The notes under the pieces are model-generated. The model made no database searches, had not been told where the DNA came from, and was given only the letters and a program-made list of their open reading frames with translations. A stretch of DNA of 31,921 nucleotides from CAZTLE01 sp964614415 (GTDB taxonomy: Bacteria; Bacteroidota; Bacteroidia; Flavobacteriales; Flavobacteriaceae), in contig CAZTLE010000019.1 in the NCBI GenBank assembly GCA_964614415.1, positions 1-31,921 on the forward strand, given 5' to 3'. Shown in pieces: positions 1 to 9,042 of the stretch (the stretch's first letter is position 1; the number at the start of each line of letters is the position of its first letter). Made by a program: the position numbers and the translations under genes.

Positions 1-1211
1 GGCAGAAGCTGGAAGAAGCGGTGCTGAAGAAAGGGAAACTGACCCAAAAGGAGAAAGAACGAGCGCTTACGCATACCGCCAATTTTCTGGGCCGTACGTA
101 CGAAGAGGTTTCCGAGATCTACCCGGAATTCTCCTGTCCCGAGAACGAGCACCGTTTTCTGTATATCATTTATTACCTCGGAAAAGGCGCAATACAGGAG
201 GTGCTTGAGGACGAAAAACGGCTTATCACGTTTAGTCCTGTATTACGTGAGCGACTGGGACATCATATTCATGGCGAGCGGTGGGCACGACATATTAAAA
301 AGGTGCTGAAGGATCATGGTTTGCTGGAACGGCCTATTCACATCATCAGTGCCAATATGCACAGCGTAATGAATACGCTCTTTGCTCCTATTGCCCTGGC
401 CGCCGAATGTAAGGAAAAGACCCGGTTGGAGATCTATGAAGCGCTTAGCGATGACAACAATAAAGTGCTTCGGAAGAAGGTGCATGCCACCGCCATCAAG
501 AATGGAATGATCTATATCGAGGATTCAAGCGGCACAAATATCAATGTCCAGGTATTTGACACGGAAAAAGTGCCGTATACTTCCGAATATACACCCGACT
601 ATGCCGAAGACGTGATTCCCCAAAAGCCGGTGATACTGGTCATGGATTACGCCTTCGGAGAGCAGGCCTATGAGACCATGGACGAATTGCTCAAGCCGTA
701 TTTGGACAATGGGCGGCGCTATTTCATGAACGTAGAGTCCGTGTCCATAATGGGTAAAGCGGGCATCCTTTCGGGCGGAAAGGGCGACATTATGATCCCT
801 TCGGCGCACGTTTTTGAGGGAACGGCCGACAACTATCCGTTCAAGAACAGACTCAAAAAGGCCGATTTTGTGGAGGACGGCGTCAAGGTATGTACCGGAA
901 CCATGATTACGGTACTGGGAACCTCCCTTCAAAATCGTGACATCCTTCGATTCTTCCATGAATCCACGTGGAACGTCATCGGACTGGAAATGGAAGGTGC
1001 CCATTATCAAAAAGCGATTCAGGCGGCCTCGAAGATCAGGGGTAGCATTGGCGCCAAGGTAAAAGTTCAGTATGCGTATTATGCTTCCGATAACCCCCTG
1101 GAGACAGGGAGCACATTGGCATCGGGAGGATTGGGAACCACAGGGGTAAAACCCACCTATTTGATCACCGAAAAGATACTAAAACTCATTTTAGACGAAT
1201 CTAAAAATTAA
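1..1211 (+). CDS. DUF6909-type protein with nucleoside-phosphorylase-like C-terminal half (5' partial)
   Basis: The reading frame is open to the left edge (six codons, QKLEEA, precede the first possible start, a GTG at 21), so the true start probably lies outside the window; from that GTG it is 396 residues. I place it, from memory, in a Bacteroidota family named DUF6909. The C-terminal half resembles the nucleoside phosphorylase / AMP nucleosidase fold: a stretch ending in GLEMEG (about residues 321-326 from the GTG) matches the position of the Met-Glu ribose-binding motif of that superfamily, followed by YASDNP, where phosphorylases carry a 'SD' catalytic Asp. The N-terminal half is not recognised. 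It ends two bases before rfbB, so it is probably in the same operon. The substrate is unknown; the enzymatic role is inference. Confidence 0.75.
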   Translation, partial: QKLEEAVLKKGKLTQKEKERALTHTANFLGRTYEEVSEIYPEFSCPENEHRFLYIIYYLGKGAIQEVLEDEKRLITFSPVLRERLGHHIHGERWARHIKKVLKDHGLLERPIHIISANMHSVMNTLFAPIALAAECKEKTRLEIYEALSDDNNKVLRKKVHATAIKNGMIYIEDSSGTNINVQVFDTEKVPYTSEYTPDYAEDVIPQKPVILVMDYAFGEQAYETMDELLKPYLDNGRRYFMNVESVSIMGKAGILSGGKGDIMIPSAHVFEGTADNYPFKNRLKKADFVEDGVKVCTGTMITVLGTSLQNRDILRFFHESTWNVIGLEMEGAHYQKAIQAASKIRGSIGAKVKVQYAYYASDNPLETGSTLASGGLGTTGVKPTYLITEKILKLILDESKN

Positions 1212-1213
1212 TT

Positions 1214-2230
1214 TTGAGCAACAACAAAGTCTTACTAACAGGGGGTGCAGGCTTCATAGGGTCCAATCATGTGTTGCACATGTTGGAAAACACCAATGAT
1301 TCGGTTTTTGTCCTCGATAATCTAACCTATGCCGGAGATTTACGCAATCTGAAAGGGGCCGAAGGACATCCCAACTATACATTTATCAAAGGCGATATTT
1401 GTGATGAGGAATTGGTTGCTTCCCTGTTCGAAAAGCATGATTTTAACCGGGTGATTCATTTTGCGGCCGAGTCCCATGTGGACAATTCCATTACCGGTCC
1501 GGCAGCTTTTATCAAGACAAATGTTGTTGGGACTTTTGTCCTCTTACAGCAGGCCTATCTGCACTGGATGAATGGCCCTAAAGATCTAAAAAGTGACTAC
1601 AGCAATGCAAGATTCCTGCATGTTTCGACGGACGAAGTCTATGGAACCCTGGGACCCGAAGGCTTGTTCACAGAAGAAACCGCCTATGCACCCAATAGTC
1701 CTTATAGTGCGTCCAAGGCTTCTTCGGACTTCATAGTACGCAGCTATTTTCACACCTACGGAATGCCGGTGGTAACGACCAATTGTTCCAACAACTATGG
1801 TCCACATCAGCATAAAGAAAAGTTGATACCCACTATTATAAGAAAGGCTCTGGCCGGTGAGCCTATTCCCATTTACGGGGATGGGAAGAATGTGCGGGAC
1901 TGGTTGTATGTGCGCGACCACTGCAGCGGAATACAGCTTGTACTCGAAACCGGACAACTCGGAGAGACGTACAATATCGGTGGCCGTAATGAGCGCGAGA
2001 ACATTTACATTGCGGAGACCATTTGCGGCCTCCTGGACGAAATGAAGCCAAAAGATACCAGTTACGCGGAGCAGATCAGCTTTGTTACGGACAGGCCGGG
2101 TCACGATTTCAGATATGCGATTGATGCCTCCAAGATCGAAAACGGATTGGGCTGGAAGGCGGCAGAGAATTTCGAGACCGGGATCAGGAAAACCATAGCA
2201 TGGTATTTAGCTAATTCAGACAGATTATGA
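1214..2230 (+). CDS. rfbB: dTDP-glucose 4,6-dehydratase
   Basis: Cytosolic extended short-chain dehydrogenase that converts dTDP-glucose to dTDP-4-keto-6-deoxyglucose with bound NAD, the second step of dTDP-L-rhamnose synthesis. The 338 residues are normal for the family. Visible motifs are the Rossmann glycine motif GGAGFIGS (10-17), the AESHVD segment (85-90), the catalytic Thr-Asp-Glu in STDEVYG (139-141), and YSASK (Tyr164, Lys168). The start is a TTG at 1214, two bases after the previous stop; no upstream ATG fits. The stop overlaps the rfbA start by four bases (ATGA), which suggests translational coupling. The four rfb genes follow in a row, so the assignment is very secure. Confidence 0.97.
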   Translation: MSNNKVLLTGGAGFIGSNHVLHMLENTNDSVFVLDNLTYAGDLRNLKGAEGHPNYTFIKGDICDEELVASLFEKHDFNRVIHFAAESHVDNSITGPAAFIKTNVVGTFVLLQQAYLHWMNGPKDLKSDYSNARFLHVSTDEVYGTLGPEGLFTEETAYAPNSPYSASKASSDFIVRSYFHTYGMPVVTTNCSNNYGPHQHKEKLIPTIIRKALAGEPIPIYGDGKNVRDWLYVRDHCSGIQLVLETGQLGETYNIGGRNERENIYIAETICGLLDEMKPKDTSYAEQISFVTDRPGHDFRYAIDASKIENGLGWKAAENFETGIRKTIAWYLANSDRL

Positions 2231-3084
2231 AAGGAATTATACTGGCAGGAGGATCAGGCACACGGTTACACCCGTTGACACTTGCGGTGAGCAAGCAACT
2301 GATGCCCGTGTACGATAAACCGATGATCTATTATCCGTTGTCTACCCTGATGTACTCGGGCATACGGGAAATTCTCATTATTTCCACCCCCAGGGATCTT
2401 CCGCTGTTTGAAAAACTGCTGGGTGACGGGACCAAATTGGGATGTTCGTTTTCGTATGCCGTTCAGGAAGAGCCCCGCGGACTGGCAGAGGCCTTTATCA
2501 TTGGAAAGGATTTTATCGGGGATGACAAAGTCGCGCTGATACTAGGGGATAATATCTTTTATGGATCAGGACTCAAAGAGTTACTGCGTTCTAATAACGA
2601 TCCGGATGGAGGCGTTATCTATGCTTACCACGTACACGACCCGGAGCGCTACGGTGTGGTGGAATTCGACGAGGACGGAATGGCCTTGTCCATTGAAGAA
2701 AAGCCAACAAATCCAAAGTCCAATTATGCGGTTCCGGGGATCTATTTCTATGACAATTCGGTGGTTGAAATTGCCGCCAACATTGCTCCCAGTGCGCGTG
2801 GAGAGCTGGAGATCACCGATGTAAACAATGAATTCCTCAAACGCGGAAAACTTCATGTAAGCATACTTGATAAGGGCACAGCCTGGTTGGACACCGGAAC
2901 CTTTGCCTCCCTGATGCAGGCTTCTCAGTTTGTCGAGGTCATCGAAGAACGCCAGGGATTGAAAATAGGGGCTATTGAAGAGGCGGCCTATGAAATGGGA
3001 TATATTACCAGGGAACAATTAATTGCCCTTGCCGAACCCCTTTTAAAGAGCGGATACGGAAAACATTTAATACAATTGGACTAG
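2227..3084 (+). CDS. rfbA: glucose-1-phosphate thymidylyltransferase
   Basis: Joins dTTP and glucose-1-phosphate to dTDP-glucose plus pyrophosphate, the first step of dTDP-rhamnose synthesis. The 285 residues match the usual size (about 290). The nucleotidyl-transferase signature GGSGTRLHP begins at residue 8, EEPRGLAEAF (81-90) forms part of the sugar-nucleotide pocket, and GDN (107-109) supplies the metal-binding Asp. GELEITDVN near residue 200 is also typical of RmlA. The ATG start overlaps the rfbB stop by four bases. rfbC starts two bases after its stop. Confidence 0.97.
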   Translation: MKGIILAGGSGTRLHPLTLAVSKQLMPVYDKPMIYYPLSTLMYSGIREILIISTPRDLPLFEKLLGDGTKLGCSFSYAVQEEPRGLAEAFIIGKDFIGDDKVALILGDNIFYGSGLKELLRSNNDPDGGVIYAYHVHDPERYGVVEFDEDGMALSIEEKPTNPKSNYAVPGIYFYDNSVVEIAANIAPSARGELEITDVNNEFLKRGKLHVSILDKGTAWLDTGTFASLMQASQFVEVIEERQGLKIGAIEEAAYEMGYITREQLIALAEPLLKSGYGKHLIQLD

Positions 3085-3086
3085 GC

Positions 3087-3632
3087 GTGCAGATATCACC
3101 AACACCATTGAACGATTGCTTTATTCTCACGCCACGGGTGTTTGAGGACGAACGCGGATTCTTTTGTGAAACCTTCAACCAACGCACCTTCAAGGATGCA
3201 ACAGGGATCGATGTGGATTTCGTACAGGACAATCAGTCGGTTTCCAGCTACGGGGTATTGCGCGGGCTTCATTTTCAGACCGGGGAGATGGCACAGGCGA
3301 AACTGGTGCGTGTAATTAAGGGAAGGGTTCTCGATATTGTAGTAGATATACGGCCAGGCTCCAGTACCTTCGGAAAGCACTTCTCTGTCATTCTGGACGA
3401 TGTGGACCATCAGCAACTATTTGTGCCACGCGGATTCGCCCATGGATTTGTAACCTTGTCGCCAACGTCGATCTTTGCCTATAAATGCGACAATTTCTAC
3501 GATGCACAATCGGAATCGGGAATCATCTACAACGACGCAACCCTACAATTGGACTGGCATCTTGAAAAAGAGGAACTCAAACTGTCTGAAAAGGACCTGG
3601 AGCTTCCCACCTTTGCCGAAGCCATAGCATAA
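3087..3632 (+). CDS. rfbC: dTDP-4-dehydrorhamnose 3,5-epimerase
   Basis: Epimerises dTDP-4-keto-6-deoxyglucose at C3 and C5, the third step of dTDP-L-rhamnose synthesis. The 181-residue length is normal for this cupin-fold enzyme. The active-site His lies in LRGLHFQ (His62), and the FVPRGFAHGF block (112-121) with the following Tyr residues (132 and 138) match the RmlC catalytic core. The start is a GTG at 3087, two bases after the rfbA stop; the protein begins MQISPTPLND, which fits the family N-terminus. It lies between rfbA and rfbD. Confidence 0.96.
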   Translation: MQISPTPLNDCFILTPRVFEDERGFFCETFNQRTFKDATGIDVDFVQDNQSVSSYGVLRGLHFQTGEMAQAKLVRVIKGRVLDIVVDIRPGSSTFGKHFSVILDDVDHQQLFVPRGFAHGFVTLSPTSIFAYKCDNFYDAQSESGIIYNDATLQLDWHLEKEELKLSEKDLELPTFAEAIA

Positions 3633-3637
3633 CATTT

Positions 3638-4495
3638 GTGAAAAAAGTACTTGTTACCGGAGCCAACGGACAACTGGGTCAATGCCTCAGGGATATTGCA
3701 GGGGATTACCCGGATTGTGAATTCATGTTTACGTCCCGGGAAGAGCTGCCCATTGAGGATGAAGTAAAACTGACCTCATTCTTTGCAAAGAATGCCATTG
3801 ATTACTGCATCAATGCAGCGGCGTACACAAATGTTGAGAAGGCCGAAAGCGAGGAAACAACAGCCTTTCGCACCAATGCTGAAGCTGTCAGGACCCTCGC
3901 GGAGAAGTGCCGCGAACACCGGGTAACGCTCGTTCACGTTTCGACCGATTATGTTTTCGACGGAAGCAAAGAGACTCCGTATTCCGAAGAGGATGAGACC
4001 GGGCCAATCAACGTATACGGGGCTTCTAAATTGAAGGGGGAGCAGTATATCAATGAAATAGGCGGAGCCTGTTTTATCGTGAGAACGTCCTGGTTGTATT
4101 CTCAGTATGGCCATAACTTCATGAAAACCGTATTGCGGTTTGCGTCGGAAGAGAAACCCCTAACCGTTACCGAAGAACAGCAGGGGACGCCTACCAATGC
4201 AAATGACCTGGCCAGGGCTATTATGGAAATCGTTTCCAGTGGGAGCAAAGCTTACGGCACATACCACTTTAGCAATGAAGGATCAACCAGCTGGTTTGAG
4301 TTCGCAAGGGCTATTTTAAGACATTCAGGTCAAAACGAACACATGAACCTTGTGCAACCCGGGCATTACCGTACATTTGCACAAAGACCAAAAAACAGTG
4401 TCCTGGACAAGACACGGTTTAAAAATACGTTTGCATGGGAGATTCCGCATTGGGAAACCAGTCTGCAGTCTCTGCTACAACGAACTAACAACTAA
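3638..4495 (+). CDS. rfbD: dTDP-4-dehydrorhamnose reductase
   Basis: NAD(P)H-dependent reductase that finishes dTDP-L-rhamnose. The 285 residues are typical. It has the Rossmann motif TGANGQLG (7-14), STDYVFDG (102-109) and the catalytic YGASK (Tyr127, Lys131). It starts with GTG at 3638, five bases after the rfbC stop; a lysine-rich MKKVLVTG N-terminus supports this start. With rfbA, rfbB and rfbC it completes a full rhamnose-donor pathway in the order B-A-C-D. Confidence 0.96.
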   Translation: MKKVLVTGANGQLGQCLRDIAGDYPDCEFMFTSREELPIEDEVKLTSFFAKNAIDYCINAAAYTNVEKAESEETTAFRTNAEAVRTLAEKCREHRVTLVHVSTDYVFDGSKETPYSEEDETGPINVYGASKLKGEQYINEIGGACFIVRTSWLYSQYGHNFMKTVLRFASEEKPLTVTEEQQGTPTNANDLARAIMEIVSSGSKAYGTYHFSNEGSTSWFEFARAILRHSGQNEHMNLVQPGHYRTFAQRPKNSVLDKTRFKNTFAWEIPHWETSLQSLLQRTNN

Positions 4496-4507
4496 AAGAA
4501 GTAATTG

Positions 4508-5512
4508 ATGAGCACACAACCGTCATCGACACATCCTGATGAAATGGATATTCAGGATATTTTTTCACTTTTTAAGAGATCATGGTACAGCTTTCTGGCC
4601 TTGATATTCAAAGGGATTGACTTCATTTTTAAATTTTGGTGGATCCTGGCACTCCTTATTGTGGGTGGAATCACATTGGGGTATTTTTCCGATAACAGTT
4701 CGGGATACAAATCCCGTCTCATTCTGAAGACGAACTACCAGAGTCAGTCGTATGTCTACAACGCAGTGATTCAGTTTAATCAGAACATAAGCGAAGGAGA
4801 TGTCGAGTTCATGCAATCGGTAGGTCTTAATCCTGCTGATCCCGGCATTGGTAAGGTTTCCATAGAACCCGTGATCGACGTGGTGGGCCTACTGGATAAT
4901 ATTGAAACCAGTAACCGTACCCTGGAAGCCGTAATCGAGCAATTGGAAGTAGAAGACGATAGCGAATTGTTTGCGACCGATCGCTTCTATCGCAATTATA
5001 AATTCCACGTGGTCGAAATTGAAATGTCTGCGGAAAAGGATGTCGCTGCCATCGACGCCTTTATGAATTACATCAACGAACAGCCATATGCCCGTGCGTT
5101 GGCCAATGAAGGGAAGAAGAATTTTGCGGAGCGCATCGCCCGCAATGAAAAGTCCATTGAGCAGATCGATAAGGTGGTAGACGCCTACGCAGAAACGGCC
5201 GAAATTGCCCGTGGATCGCTGGATAACCTGGCTTTCTATAACAATCCTTCCAACGTGAACCTACGTGAGATCTTCATGTACAAAACGGAGCTTGTTACGG
5301 AAACCCAGCAACTCAAGAACGAGATGGTCGAGGTTGGAGATACTGCGGTAGTAGTGAGTAGTATTCAAACATCCAAGGATTCTTCTATTACAGATAAGAA
5401 ATACATCATCTATCCCATCCTGTTCGTATTCGTGTTCCTGTTCCTTGCAGGGGTCCGATTCACCTATGTGACCATGCGAAAGAAAGTACAGGAAGCCAAT
5501 TTACTGGATTAA
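4508..5512 (+). CDS. Wzz-like chain-length determinant / polysaccharide co-polymerase
   Basis: A 334-residue inner-membrane protein with one hydrophobic segment near the N-terminus (about residues 44-60) and one near the C-terminus (about 297-321). Between them is a large, charged, probably periplasmic domain with helical, coiled-coil-like stretches. This layout is that of Wzz-type proteins, which set polymer length with Wzy. There is no Walker A/B tyrosine-kinase domain, so it is not a full Wzc. A TTG at 4505 directly precedes the ATG at 4508; I prefer the ATG. The pair of TM segments and the location between sugar-nucleotide genes and Wzx/Wzy carry the call; sequence similarity to textbook Wzz is weak to my eye. 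Confidence 0.72.
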   Translation: MSTQPSSTHPDEMDIQDIFSLFKRSWYSFLALIFKGIDFIFKFWWILALLIVGGITLGYFSDNSSGYKSRLILKTNYQSQSYVYNAVIQFNQNISEGDVEFMQSVGLNPADPGIGKVSIEPVIDVVGLLDNIETSNRTLEAVIEQLEVEDDSELFATDRFYRNYKFHVVEIEMSAEKDVAAIDAFMNYINEQPYARALANEGKKNFAERIARNEKSIEQIDKVVDAYAETAEIARGSLDNLAFYNNPSNVNLREIFMYKTELVTETQQLKNEMVEVGDTAVVVSSIQTSKDSSITDKKYIIYPILFVFVFLFLAGVRFTYVTMRKKVQEANLLD

Positions 5513-5543
5513 GAGCCGTCGTTAAAACCGAGAAACGAATAAC

Positions 5544-6659
5544 ATGACGAAAACAGCATTAATAACGGGAGTTACCGGTCAGGACGGAGCCTATCTAAGC
5601 GAATTTCTTCTGAAAAAAGGATACAGGGTCCATGGGATTAAGAGGCGCTCCTCTCTTTTTAATACCGATCGCATCGATCACCTTTATCAGGATCCTCACG
5701 TGGACAACCGTAACTTTTTCTTGCACTACGGGGACCTTACAGACAGTTCCAACCTGTTGCGCATTATTCAGGAATCACAACCTGATGAGATATATAACCT
5801 GGGCGCAATGAGCCACGTACAGGTCTCTTTCGAAATGCCGGAGTACACCGCCAATGTGGACGCCCTGGGAGCCTTGCGTATCCTGGAAGCCGTACGGGCC
5901 TTGGGCATGGAAAAGAAGACCAGAATTTACCAGGCCTCAACTTCCGAACTGTACGGAAAGGTGCAGGAAACCCCTCAAACGGAAACAACTCCTTTTTACC
6001 CGAGAAGCCCTTATGCAGTGGCCAAGCTATATGCATATTGGGCCACGGTGAATTACAGAGAAGCGTATGATATGTTCGCCTGTAACGGGATACTGTTCAA
6101 CCATGAATCCCCTATCCGTGGAGAAACCTTCGTAACCCGAAAGATCACGAGGGCTGCGGCGCGAATTGCCCTGGGACTTCAGGAGAAGACCTATCTGGGG
6201 AATCTGGACGCAAAGCGTGACTGGGGACATGCCAAAGACTATGTGAAGATGATGTGGATGATCCTGCAGGCCGATGAAGCCGAGGACTGGGTGATCGCTA
6301 CCGGGAAAACAACTTCGGTACGGGACTTTGTTCGAATGGCCTTTGCTCATATTGGGGTTACCCTCGAGTTTAAGGGAGAAGGAGTCAATGAAGTCGGAAT
6401 CGTAAAAGAAGCGACCAACTCCGATTACAAAGTAAAAGTAGGACAGGAGGTTGTGGCGGTGGATCCCAAGTATTTTAGACCTACCGAGGTGGACCTGCTT
6501 ATCGGGGATGCTTCAAAAGCGCATAACAAACTGGGCTGGCACCCGGAATATGAACTGGAAGATCTCGTGGAAGACATGATGGCCAGCGACATAAAGTTGA
6601 TGCAAAAGGACAGCTACCTGCGTGATGGCGGGTACAATACACTAAACTACTTCGAATAG
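5544..6659 (+). CDS. gmd: GDP-mannose 4,6-dehydratase
   Basis: Converts GDP-mannose to GDP-4-keto-6-deoxymannose, the first committed step to GDP-L-fucose. The 371 residues are normal. It shows the Gly motif GVTGQDGAY (from residue 9), RRSSLFNTDRIDHLY (35-49), a signature of Gmd, the catalytic Thr/Glu in STSELYG (Thr133, Glu135), and SPYAVAK (Tyr157, Lys161). The ATG at 5544 lies 31 bases after the Wzz-like gene. fcl follows after four bases. Confidence 0.97.
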   Translation: MTKTALITGVTGQDGAYLSEFLLKKGYRVHGIKRRSSLFNTDRIDHLYQDPHVDNRNFFLHYGDLTDSSNLLRIIQESQPDEIYNLGAMSHVQVSFEMPEYTANVDALGALRILEAVRALGMEKKTRIYQASTSELYGKVQETPQTETTPFYPRSPYAVAKLYAYWATVNYREAYDMFACNGILFNHESPIRGETFVTRKITRAAARIALGLQEKTYLGNLDAKRDWGHAKDYVKMMWMILQADEAEDWVIATGKTTSVRDFVRMAFAHIGVTLEFKGEGVNEVGIVKEATNSDYKVKVGQEVVAVDPKYFRPTEVDLLIGDASKAHNKLGWHPEYELEDLVEDMMASDIKLMQKDSYLRDGGYNTLNYFE

Positions 6660-6663
6660 CCAG

Positions 6664-7713
6664 ATGGAGAAGGACGCTAAGATATATGTGGCCGGTCATA
6701 GAGGACTGGTGGGTAGTGCCATTGTCAAAGCCCTAACGCAAAAGGGGTTTGACAATATTATTGGCCGAACACGATCCGAGCTGGACCTTACCAATAGTGA
6801 GGCTGTTGCTGCCTTCTTTGCAGCCGAAAAGCCTGAATACGTTTTTCTGGCTGCTGCCAAAGTGGGAGGGATTGTTGCCAACAATGTGTTCCGGGCGGAT
6901 TTCATCTATGAAAACCTGATGATTCAGAACAATTTGATCCATCAGAGTTATAAGCACGGCGTTAAGAAGCTACTCTTCCTGGGAAGCACCTGCATCTATC
7001 CCAAGGAAGCGCCGCAACCAATGCCCGAAGATTCCCTGCTTACAGGGGTGTTGGAGTATACAAACGAACCCTATGCCATCGCCAAGATCGCCGGTATTAA
7101 GATGTGCGAAAGCTACAATTTGCAATACGGCACCAATTTCCTGGCGGTTCAGCCTACCAACCTGTACGGGATCAACGATAATTTCGACCTGGAGAACTCA
7201 CATGTTTTACCGGCACTGATCCGAAAGATGCACCTCGCTAAGTTACTTTCCGAAGGAGATGACGCGGGTGTTATGAAGGATCTGGGAGTTAGTTCTATGC
7301 ATGAGGCAAGGCCCGTTTTGGATAAATACGGAGTGTCGGCGTCATCGGTGGAAATATGGGGAAGTGGAAACCCGAAGCGGGAGTTCCTTTGGAGCGAGGA
7401 TATGGCCGATGCCTGCGTATACATCATGGAGCAGGTGGATTTTGAAGATGTAAAAGGAGATGATCCTGAAGTACGGAACACCCATATCAACATAGGATGT
7501 GGAGAAGATATTTCAATACGCGATGTCGCAGGGATCATCAAAGAAACAGTTGGATTTAACGGCACACTGGAGTATAACACTTCCCGTCCGGATGGCACGC
7601 CAAGGAAACTTACAGATACCACCAAGCTCAATAACCTGGGTTGGAAACCCGAAATGACATTACCTGAAGGGATTCGCAGGCTATACGAATGGTATCGTGA
7701 CAATAACAGCTAG
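6664..7713 (+). CDS. fcl: GDP-L-fucose synthase (epimerase/reductase)
   Basis: Bifunctional 3,5-epimerase and 4-reductase that makes GDP-L-fucose from the Gmd product with NADPH. It has GHRGLVGS (11-18), the GSTCIYP active-site segment with Ser108 and Cys110, and Tyr137/Lys141 in EPYAIAK. At 349 residues it is longer than the roughly 320 of enterobacterial enzymes; the extra length sits around residues 195-235 (a Leu/Asp-rich insert before VEIWGSGNPKREFLW), which I have seen in other Bacteroidota enzymes. It is tightly linked to gmd upstream and to the flippase gene three bases downstream. Also called wcaG. Confidence 0.96.
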   Translation: MEKDAKIYVAGHRGLVGSAIVKALTQKGFDNIIGRTRSELDLTNSEAVAAFFAAEKPEYVFLAAAKVGGIVANNVFRADFIYENLMIQNNLIHQSYKHGVKKLLFLGSTCIYPKEAPQPMPEDSLLTGVLEYTNEPYAIAKIAGIKMCESYNLQYGTNFLAVQPTNLYGINDNFDLENSHVLPALIRKMHLAKLLSEGDDAGVMKDLGVSSMHEARPVLDKYGVSASSVEIWGSGNPKREFLWSEDMADACVYIMEQVDFEDVKGDDPEVRNTHINIGCGEDISIRDVAGIIKETVGFNGTLEYNTSRPDGTPRKLTDTTKLNNLGWKPEMTLPEGIRRLYEWYRDNNS

Positions 7714-7716
7714 TGG

Positions 7717-9042
7717 ATGAATATAAAGCGGTCACTCAATAAGGACATTTTGGAAACACTGTCGAAAAGCGGTGTGTATATGATGTTCCGGGTATTGGCT
7801 TTTTTATTCACCTATCTGTTTGCATATCTCGTGGTTCGCTACTTTGGAGAAGGAGCTTATGGATTTGTCACCCTTGCTTTTACTGTATTGGTGATTATAA
7901 CCACGCTAAGTGTGTGGGGTTTTGACATCAATCTTACGAAGATATTTGCTGAAAACGACAGTGTTGAACGGCATTCTTCCAAGTATACTACGTCAGCACT
8001 AATATCCCTGCTTACGGCCTGCTTTTTCGGATTGCTCATTTACCTGAACAGTGACCTTATTTCCGAGCGTGTTTTCAACAAACCCGGACTTACGCCCTAT
8101 TTGAAATGGGCGGCTGCCACAATCCCGGTATGGGGTATTATACTCATGACTGCAGGGGTTTTCCGGGGCCTGAAGAACATCCTGTTGTTCTCGATTTTTA
8201 TGAGTTTCGGGCGGTTTTTCCTGGCCTGTGCCGTGCTGTTGGTGCTGTACTTTGGTGTCGAGCAATCCCATACTATTGAGGGGTTCCCCATGTTTGCGCA
8301 CTTCCTGGGCCTGGCTGTTTTATTTGTAGTGGCGCAGCTTATGGTCTTCAGAAAGATCAGAAAACCAAAGATTTCCTTTGATCCCGATTTCAAGAAGTAC
8401 TTCCGAAGCACTCTGCCCATTTTGCTTTCGGCTTCGCTGGTTATCCTGCTTACCTGGATCGACAAGATATTTCTGGGAATCTATGTGGAAGAAGCACAAA
8501 TTGGAGTGTACGATATAGCGATTCGTATTTCAATGTTTATCGTCTTCAGTCTCGATGCTATCAATTCGATATTAACCCCTAAGATCTCGACGGCCTACTA
8601 CAACAATAACCTGAAGGCCATGCAGAAGGAGATCGATTTCATTTCGAAAGTGAACATGGTGCTTTCATTAGGGGTATTTGTGATGATCCTGCTGTTTGAT
8701 CAGTTTATTTTCGGAATCTTCGGAAGCAATTTTCTCATGGGGCAAACGGCCCTGATCATTGTGGCAGTGGGACAGTTGATCAATTCTTACACGGGGCCGG
8801 TTTGGAATATTATGCAGATGACCGGTTATCAGGCGTTATTATCAAAGATCCTGTTGATCACACTTGGAATTAATGTGGTGCTCAACCTGTTCCTGGTGAA
8901 GTTATACGGTATTAACGGGGCGGCGACCGCTACGGCTATAAGCCTGGTGTTTTGGAACTGCATAGCCTCGTACTTTATTTACAAAAAACTAAAAATAAGG
9001 ACCTTCTATCTGCCTGCCGGATTGAGGGCAAAACATACGTGA
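7717..9042 (+). CDS. Wzx-type polysaccharide flippase
   Basis: A 441-residue integral membrane protein with about 12 hydrophobic segments and the N-terminal pattern of the MATE/MVF polysaccharide-transporter superfamily (a first helix followed by GEGAYGFVTLAF, near residues 48-59, where Wzx proteins usually carry G..YG). Such proteins flip undecaprenyl-diphosphate-linked repeat units to the periplasm. Placement between sugar-nucleotide genes and a polymerase supports Wzx. The stop at 9040-9042 overlaps the GTG of the sulfotransferase gene (GTGA). Substrate specificity cannot be read from sequence. Confidence 0.9.
   Translation: MNIKRSLNKDILETLSKSGVYMMFRVLAFLFTYLFAYLVVRYFGEGAYGFVTLAFTVLVIITTLSVWGFDINLTKIFAENDSVERHSSKYTTSALISLLTACFFGLLIYLNSDLISERVFNKPGLTPYLKWAAATIPVWGIILMTAGVFRGLKNILLFSIFMSFGRFFLACAVLLVLYFGVEQSHTIEGFPMFAHFLGLAVLFVVAQLMVFRKIRKPKISFDPDFKKYFRSTLPILLSASLVILLTWIDKIFLGIYVEEAQIGVYDIAIRISMFIVFSLDAINSILTPKISTAYYNNNLKAMQKEIDFISKVNMVLSLGVFVMILLFDQFIFGIFGSNFLMGQTALIIVAVGQLINSYTGPVWNIMQMTGYQALLSKILLITLGINVVLNLFLVKLYGINGAATATAISLVFWNCIASYFIYKKLKIRTFYLPAGLRAKHT

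Noticed and set aside
525..1010. 161-codon open frame on the minus strand
   Set aside because: It lies wholly opposite the DUF6909-type gene, shows no recognisable motif or promoter, and reads like a codon-bias shadow.
4508..5512. Wzc-type tyrosine autokinase
   Set aside because: No Walker A or B motif or tyrosine cluster at the C-terminus; the protein ends just after the second TM helix.
7149..7703. 184-codon open frame on the minus strand opposite fcl
   Set aside because: Ser/Pro-rich composition typical of antisense shadows; no domain seen and the plus-strand enzyme is certain.
8952..9038. Longer start for the sulfotransferase (TTG at 8952)
   Set aside because: It would lie 91 bases inside the flippase gene and add 29 residues unlike the family; the GTG at 9039 forms a GTGA overlap and fits the family N-terminus.
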